Assembly: GCF_000504085.1 (NCBI RefSeq)
Contig: NC_022792.1
Coordinates: 186,001-250,000, forward strand
Direction: 5' to 3'
Length of the DNA: 64,000 nucleotides
Source: Pseudothermotoga elfii DSM 9442 = NBRC 107921
Lineage (GTDB): Bacteria > Thermotogota > Thermotogae > Thermotogales > DSM-5069
Both the position numbers and the translations under genes were made by a program. Of the stretch, positions 1-8,346 are shown piece by piece. The notes beneath the pieces are model-generated. The model did no database searches. It saw nothing but the letters and a program-made list of their open reading frames with translations, and had not been told where the DNA came from. The first letter of the stretch is position 1. Each line of letters opens with the position of its first letter.

Positions 1-1385
1 CTCAACATCGTTTGTAGTGTTTGCAAATCTCTTGATTCTAAATAGATACGAACTATCGGTTCTGTTCCAGAAGGTCTTACGAGCAGCCAGCTACCATCTT
101 TGTCAAAAAAATATCTCATTCCATCGACAGAATCTTCGTCAACTATCTTCAGATTGACCAGGTAATCTTCAATATTCTTAAATTTATCCAGAAACTGCTT
201 TTTTTCCTCATCACTCTGGAAATCTATATCTATTCTTGTATTGTTAAATTTTCCATATTCTTTTTCAAATTGTTTTCTTATTTCAGAAAGACTCTTTTTT
301 TCATAGGCAATCATTTCAAGAACCAGTAAACATGCGAGTATACCATCTTTCTCGGGAACATGATTCGCTATGGATAAACCACCACTTTCTTCTCCGGCTA
401 TTACTGCATTCTCGGACATAAGTACAGTTGCGAGAAATTTGAATCCAACAGGTGTTTCGAGAACTTTTTGTTTGAATGTATGAGCCACAGCGTCAACGGC
501 ATGAGAAGTGGCTATTGTTCTTGCCACTGGACCAATTTTACCTTTATTCTTGTATAAATGATAGGCAAGAAGCGCGATAATCTCATTGGGTTTCACGAAT
601 TCGCCATTATTGTCAAGTATGCCGAATCTATCTGCGTCGCCATCGGTAGATATCAAAACATCCCAGTTGAGATTTTTTATCCTGCTGGAAAATTCTGACA
701 ACCTTGTTTCATCCGGCTCAGGTCTTCCACCACCGAAATATGGATTTCTGTAATTATGGACAACATCCAAATCTGAACAAATCGTCTGACACAAGTCATC
801 TAAGTATCCGATGGAAGATCCGTACAATAGATCTGCAATAACTCTCAAACCAGCAGATTTAATACGTTCGATATCGATTAATTCTGATAGCGCTTTAAAA
901 TAATCCGGTTTTGGGTCGATAATCTCAAAAAGATCTTTTGAGCTTGCTTCACGAAGATTCATTAGAGGTATTTTCCGTTCATCTATTTTCTCAATGAGTT
1001 TTTCTATCTCACTTGTTACTTCTGTTGGAGCAGGAGAACCATCTGATGGATTGAATTTTATTCCACAATACTCCGGTGGATTATGCGATGCAGTGATGTT
1101 TATCCCGCCATCAAGCTTATAATGTCTTATGGCGTAAGAAACAACTGGTGTTGGAGTTGGATTTTCGGGCATCAAAACCTTTATACCATTTGCCGCAAGA
1201 ACTTCAGCAACAAGCTGTGCATAGTTTTCGGTCATAAAACGGGTGTCACGTGCCACGATCACTTTCCTGCCGCCATTTTTCTTCAAATATTCAGCAATAG
1301 CTTGTGTTACAATTTTCACGTTGGAAAATGTAAACTGATCACCCATAATAGCTCTCCAGCCAGAGGTACCAAATTTAATCTTCAT
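1..1385 (-). CDS. Phosphoglucomutase/phosphomannomutase (3' end cut by window edge)
   Basis: Alpha-D-phosphohexomutase, which moves phosphate between C1 and C6 of hexose phosphates through a phosphoserine intermediate in the cytoplasm. About 461 codons are visible from the ATG at 1385. The N-terminus (MKIKFGTSGWR) is typical. The catalytic serine loop TASHNPP places Ser near residue 100, the Mg-binding loop DGDADRFG is near 245-252, the sugar-specificity loop GEESGG is in domain 3, and the phosphate loop RPSGTEP lies close to the left edge. Probably only the last few residues are missing. The start overlaps the end of the upstream exoribonuclease gene by 11 bp, so the two are likely co-translated. 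The family is sure; glucose versus mannose preference cannot be read from sequence. Confidence 0.93.
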   Translation of the reverse strand, partial: MKIKFGTSGWRAIMGDQFTFSNVKIVTQAIAEYLKKNGGRKVIVARDTRFMTENYAQLVAEVLAANGIKVLMPENPTPTPVVSYAIRHYKLDGGINITASHNPPEYCGIKFNPSDGSPAPTEVTSEIEKLIEKIDERKIPLMNLREASSKDLFEIIDPKPDYFKALSELIDIERIKSAGLRVIADLLYGSSIGYLDDLCQTICSDLDVVHNYRNPYFGGGRPEPDETRLSEFSSRIKNLNWDVLISTDGDADRFGILDNNGEFVKPNEIIALLAYHLYKNKGKIGPVARTIATSHAVDAVAHTFKQKVLETPVGFKFLATVLMSENAVIAGEESGGLSIANHVPEKDGILACLLVLEMIAYEKKSLSEIRKQFEKEYGKFNNTRIDIDFQSDEEKKQFLDKFKNIEDYLVNLKIVDEDSVDGMRYFFDKDGSWLLVRPSGTEPIVRIYLESRDLQTLQTML

Positions 1386-2436
1386 TTTCTTGCCCTCCCA
1401 GCCAAAGGCGTCTTTGAAGGTGCCTATCATAATCTGTCCAGATTTTCTCGTTCCCATTTTTCTTACCCTTTTCCTGCAAATATCTGAATCTTGCAAGCTT
1501 TGCATCCATATTTTCGAGGGAATGAATAACAAAAGCCTCAGCTGTTTTTGGAACCACAGGCGACCCCCATTCAATTTCACCATGATGAGAAAGAATTATA
1601 TGTTCAAGGTGAAGTAATTTACTTCCGGTTAGACCAATTTTATAAGCGACTTCTCTGATTGCCTCGACTCCAAGTACTATGTGTCCTTTCAACTCGCCTT
1701 CAGTTGTGACTTCAAAGCCTTTCTGAGTTACTCTGTATTCTCTGACTTTTCCAATATCGTGAATCATCGCGCCAGCGAGCAGAAGATCTTTGTTTAGCAT
1801 AGAATCATACACTTGCCAGATTTTCTTGCACGAGCTCACAACATCTACAGTGTGTTCAAGCAATCCTCCGATGTATGCATGATGTACACTCACCCCTGCT
1901 GGGCATTGAACAAACAATTTGACAAACTCTGTATCCTCAATGAAAATCTTTTCCAGCAACTTTTTCAAATCAGAATCCGAGATTTCTTTGACAAAGACTA
2001 TCAATTTCTCATACATTTTATCTATATCACGCGATGTTACTTCCAAAAATCTGCGAAAATCGTATTCTGAATCATTCAAATTTTTTATAGAGTCAGCAGA
2101 TTTCTCGAGATTCAGCTGTATATGATCTTCAAAATAGACTATCCTTCCCCTGGCAACCACTACATCTCCATCGTTTATTTTCAAGAAATTCTCATCCGCG
2201 TTATACCAGTCTATTGCCCTGATACTACCTGTTTTATCTGATAAAGTCATGAGGAGAAACTTTTTCTGATCCCGGGCCTCTTGAAGTTTTCTGCTTGTTA
2301 CCTTAGCTATGACTTGGACATTTTCATTTACTTTGCTGCCTAAGTCCTCGAGGTATGGAAAATCAGGTTCCTTACTCGGCTTGAGTTCGTTAAAAATTTC
2401 TTTTGGAATCCTATCTCCAAGTTTCACGATATTCAC
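1375..2436 (-). CDS. YhaM-like 3'-5' exoribonuclease (OB fold + HD domain)
   Basis: Predicted nuclease acting on RNA or single-stranded DNA 3' ends. An OB-fold segment spans about residues 38-112, followed by an HD domain with H195, the H226-D227 pair (MIHDIGK) and a downstream SHHGEIEWGSP block that is characteristic of the YhaM family. The length of 353 residues is slightly above YhaM (about 314). The GTG at 2436 has no spaced ribosome site. A second GTG three codons in (2427) sits 10 bases after GAGGAG and is the likelier start. The gene lies between the importer operon and the phosphohexomutase and overlaps the latter. The family call is firm; the in vivo substrate is inferred from the family. 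Confidence 0.88.
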   Translation of the reverse strand: MNIVKLGDRIPKEIFNELKPSKEPDFPYLEDLGSKVNENVQVIAKVTSRKLQEARDQKKFLLMTLSDKTGSIRAIDWYNADENFLKINDGDVVVARGRIVYFEDHIQLNLEKSADSIKNLNDSEYDFRRFLEVTSRDIDKMYEKLIVFVKEISDSDLKKLLEKIFIEDTEFVKLFVQCPAGVSVHHAYIGGLLEHTVDVVSSCKKIWQVYDSMLNKDLLLAGAMIHDIGKVREYRVTQKGFEVTTEGELKGHIVLGVEAIREVAYKIGLTGSKLLHLEHIILSHHGEIEWGSPVVPKTAEAFVIHSLENMDAKLARFRYLQEKGKKNGNEKIWTDYDRHLQRRLWLGGQENED

Positions 2437-2523
2437 GCTCCTCGTAATTATTGTACAACACGACTTTGATTATCTATTAATTTGCGTTAAAAATACAAAA
2501 TACGAATACTTTTGGAGGCTATC

Positions 2524-3498
2524 TTACCTGTGGGCGGTTTTATGGTATAAAAAACATGCAACGAGGTGATCTTTCTCTACTTCTTCTAATTTCGGTCTGA
2601 GACGATTGCACTCTTTTAACCTCAGGTGGCACCGATCAAAAAAAGGGCATCCAGCAGGTGAATTAATCAAGGAGGGGACCTCACTCGCATCTAATTCGAA
2701 ATTCATTTTTTTTGCAGGATCCGGTATTGGTACCGAATTGAAAAGTAATTCTGTGTATGGATGGAGCATGTTATTGATTACCAGATCAGTCTTACCCATT
2801 TCAACTATTTGACCAAGATACATTACAGCTACTCTATCACTTAAAAATTTAATAACCGAAAGATCGTGAGATATAAACATATATGTCAATTTTAAATCTT
2901 TTTTCAGTTTTTTCAGAAGATTGATGATCTGTGCCTGCACAGAGACATCGAGTGCGGACGTGGGTTCATCGAGTACAATAAATTTTGGTCTGGTGATTAT
3001 CGCACGTGCAATTGCTATTCGCTGCCTTTGACCACCGGAAAATTCGTGTGGGAACCTGTTCATGTGCTCTTTTTTTAACCCCACACTTTCAAGTGTGCGA
3101 ACTATTGTTTTTTTCTCCTCGCTTTTTGGAACTGTTTTATGAATTCTGATCGGACGGGCAAGTGTTTCATAAACAGTCATTCTTGGGTTAAGCGACGAAA
3201 ATGGATCTTGAAAGACTATTTGAATATTTCTCCTGTATTTCTGGAAATCTTTTTCGGGTATATCTGTTACATCGTTGCCATCAAAAAAAATTTTACCACC
3301 ATCTGGTTTTTGAAGCTTTATAACAGTTCTTCCGAGCGTCGTTTTACCACATCCTGATTCACCAACTACCCCGAGTGTTTCGCCTTCTCTAAGAGAAAAA
3401 GAAACTTCATCAAGGGGTTTAATTTGAAAATACTTACCAAAAAACCCTTTTTTCACCGAAAAAGTTTTGACTAATTTTTCTACTTTCAGGATCTCCAA
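2524..3498 (-). CDS. Dpp/Opp-type ABC importer ATPase, DppF/OppF-like
   Basis: One of two ATPases powering the importer encoded at 2524-7864. Visible motifs are Walker A GESGCGKT near residue 44, ABC signature FSGGQRQ, Walker B with catalytic Glu (VLDEPTSALD) and switch His (ISHDLS). The C-terminal extension with spaced cysteines (CPFFDRCHLRLKEC, then ACF) is normal for OppD/OppF-type ATPases. The length of 324 residues is usual. It overlaps the upstream dppD-like gene by 13 bp and is the last importer gene. In Thermotogales many transporters of this family carry oligosaccharides rather than peptides, so the substrate is left open. Confidence 0.93.
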   Translation of the reverse strand: MEILKVEKLVKTFSVKKGFFGKYFQIKPLDEVSFSLREGETLGVVGESGCGKTTLGRTVIKLQKPDGGKIFFDGNDVTDIPEKDFQKYRRNIQIVFQDPFSSLNPRMTVYETLARPIRIHKTVPKSEEKKTIVRTLESVGLKKEHMNRFPHEFSGGQRQRIAIARAIITRPKFIVLDEPTSALDVSVQAQIINLLKKLKKDLKLTYMFISHDLSVIKFLSDRVAVMYLGQIVEMGKTDLVINNMLHPYTELLFNSVPIPDPAKKMNFELDASEVPSLINSPAGCPFFDRCHLRLKECNRLRPKLEEVEKDHLVACFLYHKTAHR

Positions 3499-4487
3499 TT
3501 TTCATCACCACCATCATATGGATTGAAGCAAGCAACTTTGTGGTCAAAACCCGTTAATTCTGGTACATGTTCATCACACAGACCTTTTATAACTCTCCCA
3601 CATCGCGGATGAAAACGACAGCCCACTGGTGGATCTATTAAATCAGGAACTGTACCTTCAATTGCTTTAAGTGTTTCCAGCTTGTTTTCGACAGATGGAA
3701 TAGCATTTAAAAGCCCTCTGGTGTAGGGGTGTAAAGGTCTGTTGAATATTTCGTACACATTGCCGGACTCTACTGTATATCCTGAATACATGACTACCAC
3801 TCTATCGCAAATTTGTGCAACAATACCCAGGCTGTGTGTGATGATTAAAATGCTTAATCCAAGCTCTTTGTTCATCTTCTTGAGCAGCCCAAGAATTTGC
3901 GCTTGAATAGTAACATCCAAAGCAGTAGTTGCCTCATCTGCAATTAGCAGTTTTGGATTACACACCAGTGCCATCGCGATCATTACTCTTTGCCTCATTC
4001 CTCCAGAAAGTTGGTGTGGGTATTTGATCATTAAAGATTCAGGGTCCTGCATTTTAACCAGTTTAAAGGTTTCGATTGCCTTTTTGAAAGCCTCTTCTTT
4101 ACGAATTTGCATATGAGCCATTATTACATCGCAAATTTGTTCTCCAATTGTGAAAGTTGGATTCAATGAAGTCATTGGCTCCTGAAAAATCATGGCTATT
4201 TTTTTGCCTCTTATATTGCTCATAGCTTCTTCTGAAAGATTGTCAATTTTTTGTCCATCGAACCAGATTTCTCCGTTAAGATACCTGGCAGGAGGCGATG
4301 GTATCAATTTCAATATACTCATCGCTGTAACAGATTTTCCGCTCCCAGTTTCACCTACTATTCCAACAATTTCCCCTGTATTGATAGTTAAATTAACATC
4401 TTCTATAGCCTTTACAACACCTTCTTCAGTGTTGAAGTAAAGTTTAAGGTTTTCTATCTTAAGTAATTCATTCATTTTACTACTCAC
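3486..4487 (-). CDS. Dpp/Opp-type ABC importer ATPase, DppD/OppD-like
   Basis: Partner ATPase of the same importer. It has Walker A GETGSGKS, signature LSGGMRQ, Walker B LIADEATTALD and switch His in ITHSLG. The C-terminal cysteine-bearing tail (CRFHPRC...LC...CF) is typical of OppD/DppD. The reading frame opens with GTG at 4487 overlapping the permease stop (GTGA), but an in-frame ATG at 4475 lies 7 bases after GGTGAG and may be the real start, giving 329 residues. The gene overlaps both neighbours, which suggests tight stoichiometric expression. The family is sure; the substrate is unknown. Confidence 0.93.
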   Translation of the reverse strand: MSSKMNELLKIENLKLYFNTEEGVVKAIEDVNLTINTGEIVGIVGETGSGKSVTAMSILKLIPSPPARYLNGEIWFDGQKIDNLSEEAMSNIRGKKIAMIFQEPMTSLNPTFTIGEQICDVIMAHMQIRKEEAFKKAIETFKLVKMQDPESLMIKYPHQLSGGMRQRVMIAMALVCNPKLLIADEATTALDVTIQAQILGLLKKMNKELGLSILIITHSLGIVAQICDRVVVMYSGYTVESGNVYEIFNRPLHPYTRGLLNAIPSVENKLETLKAIEGTVPDLIDPPVGCRFHPRCGRVIKGLCDEHVPELTGFDHKVACFNPYDGGDENWRS

Positions 4488-5332
4488 CTGTCCTTTAAAC
4501 GAGGGTTAAGAGCGTCATTGAGCCCATCACCAAAAAGATTAAAACCCATAACTGTCAGAAAAAGCGCCAGACCAGGGAATATACCAAGATGAGGGGCTAT
4601 CTCTATGTAGACTCTCGCCATCGCAAGGTCAGTTCCCCACTCGGCTTCAGGGGGTTTAACACCCAATCCAAGAAAACTTAATCCAGATATTGTCAGCACA
4701 GCTGTTGCCATTCTGAGTGTTGCTTGAATTATTATTGGTGTTATTGCATTTGGAACCACGTATCTTATCATTATTGAAATATTAGATTCGCCAATAGCTT
4801 TTGCTGCTTCAACATATTCGCTATTTTTAACGCTCAAAACTGATGCCCTCATGACCCTTGCAAACTGTGGAAAAGAATAAATAGCGATAGCCATAATAAG
4901 ATTAGATTTTCCTGGTCCTAATGCTGCAACAATCGCTATTGCGAGCAGTATATCCGGAAATGCCATCAATATATCCAGAAATCTCATCAATACCTCATCA
5001 ATCGCTCCTCCAAAATAACCTGCAAATGTTCCAGCAGTTGTTCCTATGAAAATAGCAATCAAAACTGCAAAAAAAGATATTGAAATAGAAGTTCTTGCAC
5101 CGTAAATAACTCTACTCAATACATCTCTTCCAAAAATATCTGTACCGAAAACATGCTTTAAAGAAGGTCTCTGGAGACTTGAAAGTAAATCCTGTTTATA
5201 AGGATCGTAAGGAGCTATTAATGGTGCAATTATCGAAACAGTTATCATCAATATTACTATAAACATTCCAAAAAGAGCTCCTTTGTTTTTACTTATTCTT
5301 TTGAACATGACTAATGAACTTTTTTTTGGCAT
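4484..5332 (-). CDS. Dpp/Opp-type ABC importer permease, DppC-like
   Basis: Inner-membrane permease of the importer. It has a short cytoplasmic N-terminus, a first hydrophobic helix (about residues 20-42), a periplasmic loop with the DPY and GTDIFGRD motifs usual for DppC/OppC, then further helices. The EAA loop that docks on the ATPase (EAAKAIGESNISIMIRYVVP) is near residues 177-197. The length of 282 residues is normal. The gap to the upstream permease gene is 2 bp, and the downstream ATPase overlaps by 4 bp. Clear family member. Confidence 0.93.
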   Translation of the reverse strand: MPKKSSLVMFKRISKNKGALFGMFIVILMITVSIIAPLIAPYDPYKQDLLSSLQRPSLKHVFGTDIFGRDVLSRVIYGARTSISISFFAVLIAIFIGTTAGTFAGYFGGAIDEVLMRFLDILMAFPDILLAIAIVAALGPGKSNLIMAIAIYSFPQFARVMRASVLSVKNSEYVEAAKAIGESNISIMIRYVVPNAITPIIIQATLRMATAVLTISGLSFLGLGVKPPEAEWGTDLAMARVYIEIAPHLGIFPGLALFLTVMGFNLFGDGLNDALNPRLKDR

Positions 5333-5334
5333 AC

Positions 5335-6261
5335 TTACCCCCGCCTCAATCTTGGATCTACAAATACATAAAGAATGTCAACAATCAGGTTAACCAGAAC
5401 AAAAGAAACTGCTATAATCATTATTCCGACCTGAACAGCAATATAATCTCTGCTGAAAATTGAATCCACGATATATTTGCCAAGTCCAGGCCAGCCGAAC
5501 ACACTCTCTGTAAGAACAGCCCCGCCAAGAAGATAACCAAATTGCAATCCTATGACTGTGATAACCGGTACAAGAGCATTTTTGAGAGTGTATTTGTATA
5601 CGATTTTTCTCTCAGGCAGCCCAAAAGCTCTGGCGGTTCTCACATAATCTTGATTGAGAACTTCAAGCATACTCGCACGTGTCATTCGAGCTATTACTGC
5701 AGATGTTGCTAAGCCGAGAGTTATAGCAGGCAAAATAATGTGCTGTATACCTCCTTTTCCTCCAGAAGGAAGCCATTTAAGCACGACCGAAAAAATTATT
5801 ATCAAGAGAATACCGAGCCAGAAAATAGGCATTGAAACACCTGTTAGTGAGAAGATCATTGCAAAATTATCTACCCAGGTATTACGTTTTACAGCAGAGA
5901 TTATTCCAAGAAAGATACCTGCTAAAGATGAAATAACAATACTCACAGCTGCAAGTTGAACAGTATTTGAAAATCGCGGCAAAATTTCTCCAAAGATAGG
6001 TTTTTCAGTCTTAATTGACCTAAGGTCATTTATCAAAACTCCCCTCATAAATCTGATGTACTGTTCGATCAATGGCTTATCCAAACCATATTTTGTACGT
6101 ATTACCTCTATATCTTCTTTCGTTGCTCCTTCACCAGCTATTATGCGTGCAGGATCACCAGGAATCATGTGCATTATGGAAAATGATATCAATGAAACTC
6201 CAATGATCACCGGTATAAGTAAAAGCAATCTACGACTAACAAATTTAATCATTTGAGACAC
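5335..6261 (-). CDS. Dpp/Opp-type ABC importer permease, DppB-like
   Basis: Second permease subunit. It has the N-terminal helix with the usual R-R-L-L-L-I-P pattern, the periplasmic PGDPAR motif and a central EAA loop (RTARAFGLPERKIVYKYTLKN). The length of about 305 residues is normal. The frame opens at GTG 6261, but the ATG at 6252 is 8 bases after a GGGG run and gives the conserved start MIKFVSRRLL, so 6252 is preferred. It is separated from the binding-protein gene by 43 bp holding a strong hairpin, which probably sets lower expression of the membrane genes. Confidence 0.92.
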   Translation of the reverse strand: MSQMIKFVSRRLLLLIPVIIGVSLISFSIMHMIPGDPARIIAGEGATKEDIEVIRTKYGLDKPLIEQYIRFMRGVLINDLRSIKTEKPIFGEILPRFSNTVQLAAVSIVISSLAGIFLGIISAVKRNTWVDNFAMIFSLTGVSMPIFWLGILLIIIFSVVLKWLPSGGKGGIQHIILPAITLGLATSAVIARMTRASMLEVLNQDYVRTARAFGLPERKIVYKYTLKNALVPVITVIGLQFGYLLGGAVLTESVFGWPGLGKYIVDSIFSRDYIAVQVGIMIIAVSFVLVNLIVDILYVFVDPRLRRG

Positions 6262-6274
6262 CCCGCAGGTAAAT

Positions 6275-6297
6275 GGGGTGTGATAACATCACACCCC
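6275..6297 (-). promoter_or_regulatory. Intercistronic hairpin between binding protein and permease genes
   Basis: A perfect 10-bp inverted repeat GGGGTGTGAT / ATCACACCCC with a 3-base loop. No U-run follows on the minus strand, so it is unlikely to be an intrinsic terminator. It is more likely an mRNA-stabilising structure that leaves the abundant binding-protein message protected, as seen in other binding-protein operons. The structure is visible; the role is inferred. Confidence 0.6.
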
Positions 6298-6304
6298 TTG
6301 AAAA

Positions 6305-7864
6305 CTATTTTTCAATCCACGCATAAGTCATATTAAAACGTTCTGTAGGATAAATTTTGAGACCTCTGATTTCTTTTCTTGATACTGTCGCAATTTTCAT
6401 TTCGTAAAGAAATAACCACGGTGCATCCTGAAGGATTATTTTTTGCGCTTCGGCATAATATTCCATTAATTTCTCTTCATTAAGTTCTTTGCCTATTTTA
6501 TCGATGAGATCATCAACTTCCGGGTTTCTGTAGAAGAAATTATTATACCTTGCTGTACCTTCAGGATTTCCCATTTGGTTAACAGAGTGAAAGAGTGGAA
6601 ACAGTACCCAGTGACCTTCGGCAGTTCCTGGTGCCCAGCCAAGCAGGAACATTTGATAATCCCAATCTTCAGGCTTGTTTGAAAGTATCTTTGCTACATA
6701 GGTCCCCCATTCCATAGGTTTTACATCTAAGTCTATCCCCACTTCACTCAACATCCCCTGTATAGCCACGGCGGTTTCGTAGTCGTTCAAATACCTTCCT
6801 TTGGGTGTGATTAATTCCAGTTTTAGATTCTCGTATCCTGCTTCTTTCAGAAGTTGTCTGGCTTTTTGAGGGTTATATGGATAACCGCCAGTTGAAGTAT
6901 AACCATAGGTGATACTCGACAGAGGAGAATCTGATGGACGCGCCATTCCTCTCATTATGATACTGCACAGTTTTTCTTTATCCACAGCGTAATTTAATGC
7001 CTGTCTGACTCTAACATCGTTCAGAGGTGGAACTAAACTGTTCAACCCTATGTAAATTACTCTTACCGTGGGTATCGTTATTACATTAAGTTTAGGATCT
7101 TTTTCGAGTGCAGGAACCAGAGCTGGAGGTGGATTATACATAACATCAGCATCACCTGCTCTAACCTGCGTAACTCGCGAAATGTCCTCAGAAACGATAG
7201 AGAAAACAAGACTATCAAGATATGGTAATCCTTCGCGCCAGTAATTGGGATTCTTAACGAGTTCTACTTTTTCCCCAGCTTTCCAGCTTTTAAACATAAA
7301 AGGTCCTGTGCCAATTGGATTTTTACCAAATAATGCTGGATCTGATCCAAATTCGTCGATGGCTTTGGGAGAAATTATCCATGCGGCAGAAGATGTAGCT
7401 AATCGATACAATATCGGCGGATATGGTCTGAACAGGATGATTTTTACGGTGTAATCGTCAACTACCTGCACTTCTTTAATGATACCTTTGAACATACCAA
7501 CATTTCTCAGAGAAGAACCAAGGACGTAATCAAAATGTTTCTTGACGGCATAAGCGTTGAAAATTTCACCATCGTGGAATTTTACACCTTTTCTAAGGAA
7601 AAACACGTAGGCGGTCCCGTTTTCTTGAATTTCCCATCTTTCGGCAAGAGATGGAATAATTTTGAGATTCTCATCTACGTCTATTAACCCTTCAAAAATG
7701 TGACTGGCAACTATGTTACTTACTGAATCTGGAATATTTGGACCAAGCAAAGTTGTGATGTCAACCCCGATGAGGAATCTCAACGTTCCACCAAGATTTG
7801 CCGCGAAAAAGGACGTAAAAAGAAGTAAAATGCACCAGGAAACGGTTTTTCTCAATAAATTCAC
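6305..7864 (-). CDS. Extracellular solute-binding protein, family 5 (Dpp/Opp type)
   Basis: Periplasmic receptor of the importer. It has a cleavable signal peptide (hydrophobic to about residue 22, ending FFAANL), then the family 5 fold with typical segments ERWEIQENGT, FFLRKGVKFHDG, NPIGTGPF and RQALNYAVDKE. The length of 519 residues is normal. The frame begins at GTG 7864, but the GGGGG run abuts it. The TTG at 7855 lies about 6 bases after GGGGGTG and gives a compact signal peptide, so it is the likelier start. It is first in the five-gene importer operon and preceded by a good sigma-A promoter. The substrate (peptide or oligosaccharide) cannot be read. Confidence 0.92.
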   Translation of the reverse strand: MNLLRKTVSWCILLLFTSFFAANLGGTLRFLIGVDITTLLGPNIPDSVSNIVASHIFEGLIDVDENLKIIPSLAERWEIQENGTAYVFFLRKGVKFHDGEIFNAYAVKKHFDYVLGSSLRNVGMFKGIIKEVQVVDDYTVKIILFRPYPPILYRLATSSAAWIISPKAIDEFGSDPALFGKNPIGTGPFMFKSWKAGEKVELVKNPNYWREGLPYLDSLVFSIVSEDISRVTQVRAGDADVMYNPPPALVPALEKDPKLNVITIPTVRVIYIGLNSLVPPLNDVRVRQALNYAVDKEKLCSIIMRGMARPSDSPLSSITYGYTSTGGYPYNPQKARQLLKEAGYENLKLELITPKGRYLNDYETAVAIQGMLSEVGIDLDVKPMEWGTYVAKILSNKPEDWDYQMFLLGWAPGTAEGHWVLFPLFHSVNQMGNPEGTARYNNFFYRNPEVDDLIDKIGKELNEEKLMEYYAEAQKIILQDAPWLFLYEMKIATVSRKEIRGLKIYPTERFNMTYAWIEK

Positions 7865-8015
7865 CCCCTTTTGGTATATTTAGCCAAAATTCTATCATGG
7901 CAAAATTATCTTGTCAAGCTTTTTTACTAAATGTGTAGAAATAATAAACATCGAAGAGGAATATTCAGGGAAAATGGGGAGTTTCGATGGGCAAAAATGG
8001 TTGAAGTGTGGCTAA
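7865..8015 (+). promoter_or_regulatory. CRISPR leader region with candidate array promoter
   Basis: 151 bp between the importer operon and the first repeat, AT-rich on the promoter side. A candidate plus-strand promoter is TTGTCA at 7911-7916 and TGTAGA at 7934-7939, 17 bases apart, which would start transcription near 7946, about 70 bases before repeat 1. This end is taken as the leader because, read on the plus strand, each repeat ends in ATTGAAAC, the usual 8-nt crRNA 5' tag of type I-B and III systems. No repeat decays at either end, so repeat degeneracy cannot confirm the polarity. Confidence 0.5.
7889..7917 (-). promoter_or_regulatory. Sigma-A promoter of the importer operon
   Basis: On the minus strand TTGACA (7917-7912) and TAGAAT (7894-7889) are separated by exactly 17 bases. 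The -10 ends about 25 bases upstream of the first start codon. Nearly consensus. The -35 overlaps the inverted candidate -35 of the CRISPR leader. Confidence 0.75.
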
Positions 8016-8080
8016 GTTTCCATCCCTCTAAGGTTCGATTGAAACACCGCTGGAAATCTAGATGCCGCGAAAAACGTCCT

Positions 8081-8346
8081 GTTTCCATCCCTCTAAGGTT
8101 CGATTGAAACGAAAACACATGGGGGTATAAATCATGGTTATAACTCAGTTTCCATCCCTCTAAGGTTCGATTGAAACTCCCTTTCCAATAGGGATTCTTT
8201 CCAAATATCCAAAGTTTCCATCCCTCTAAGGTTCGATTGAAACGAAAACACATGGGGGTATAAATCATGGTTATAACTCAGTTTCCATCCCTCTAAGGTT
8301 CGATTGAAACTCCCTTTCCAATAGGGATTCTTTCCAAATATCCAAA
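8081..8346 (+). repeat. Tandem duplication of two repeat-spacer units
   Basis: The 133-bp block 8081-8213 (repeat 2, spacer 2, repeat 3, spacer 3) is repeated exactly as 8214-8346. Spacers 2 and 4 start GAAAACACATGGGGG; spacers 3 and 5 start TCCCTTTCCAATAGG. This is best explained by unequal recombination or slippage between repeats near the presumed leader end. Confidence 0.95.

Noticed and set aside
6275-6297. Hairpin as a rho-independent terminator of the binding-protein gene
   Set aside because: No U-run follows on the minus strand, so it was called an intercistronic stabilising or attenuating structure.
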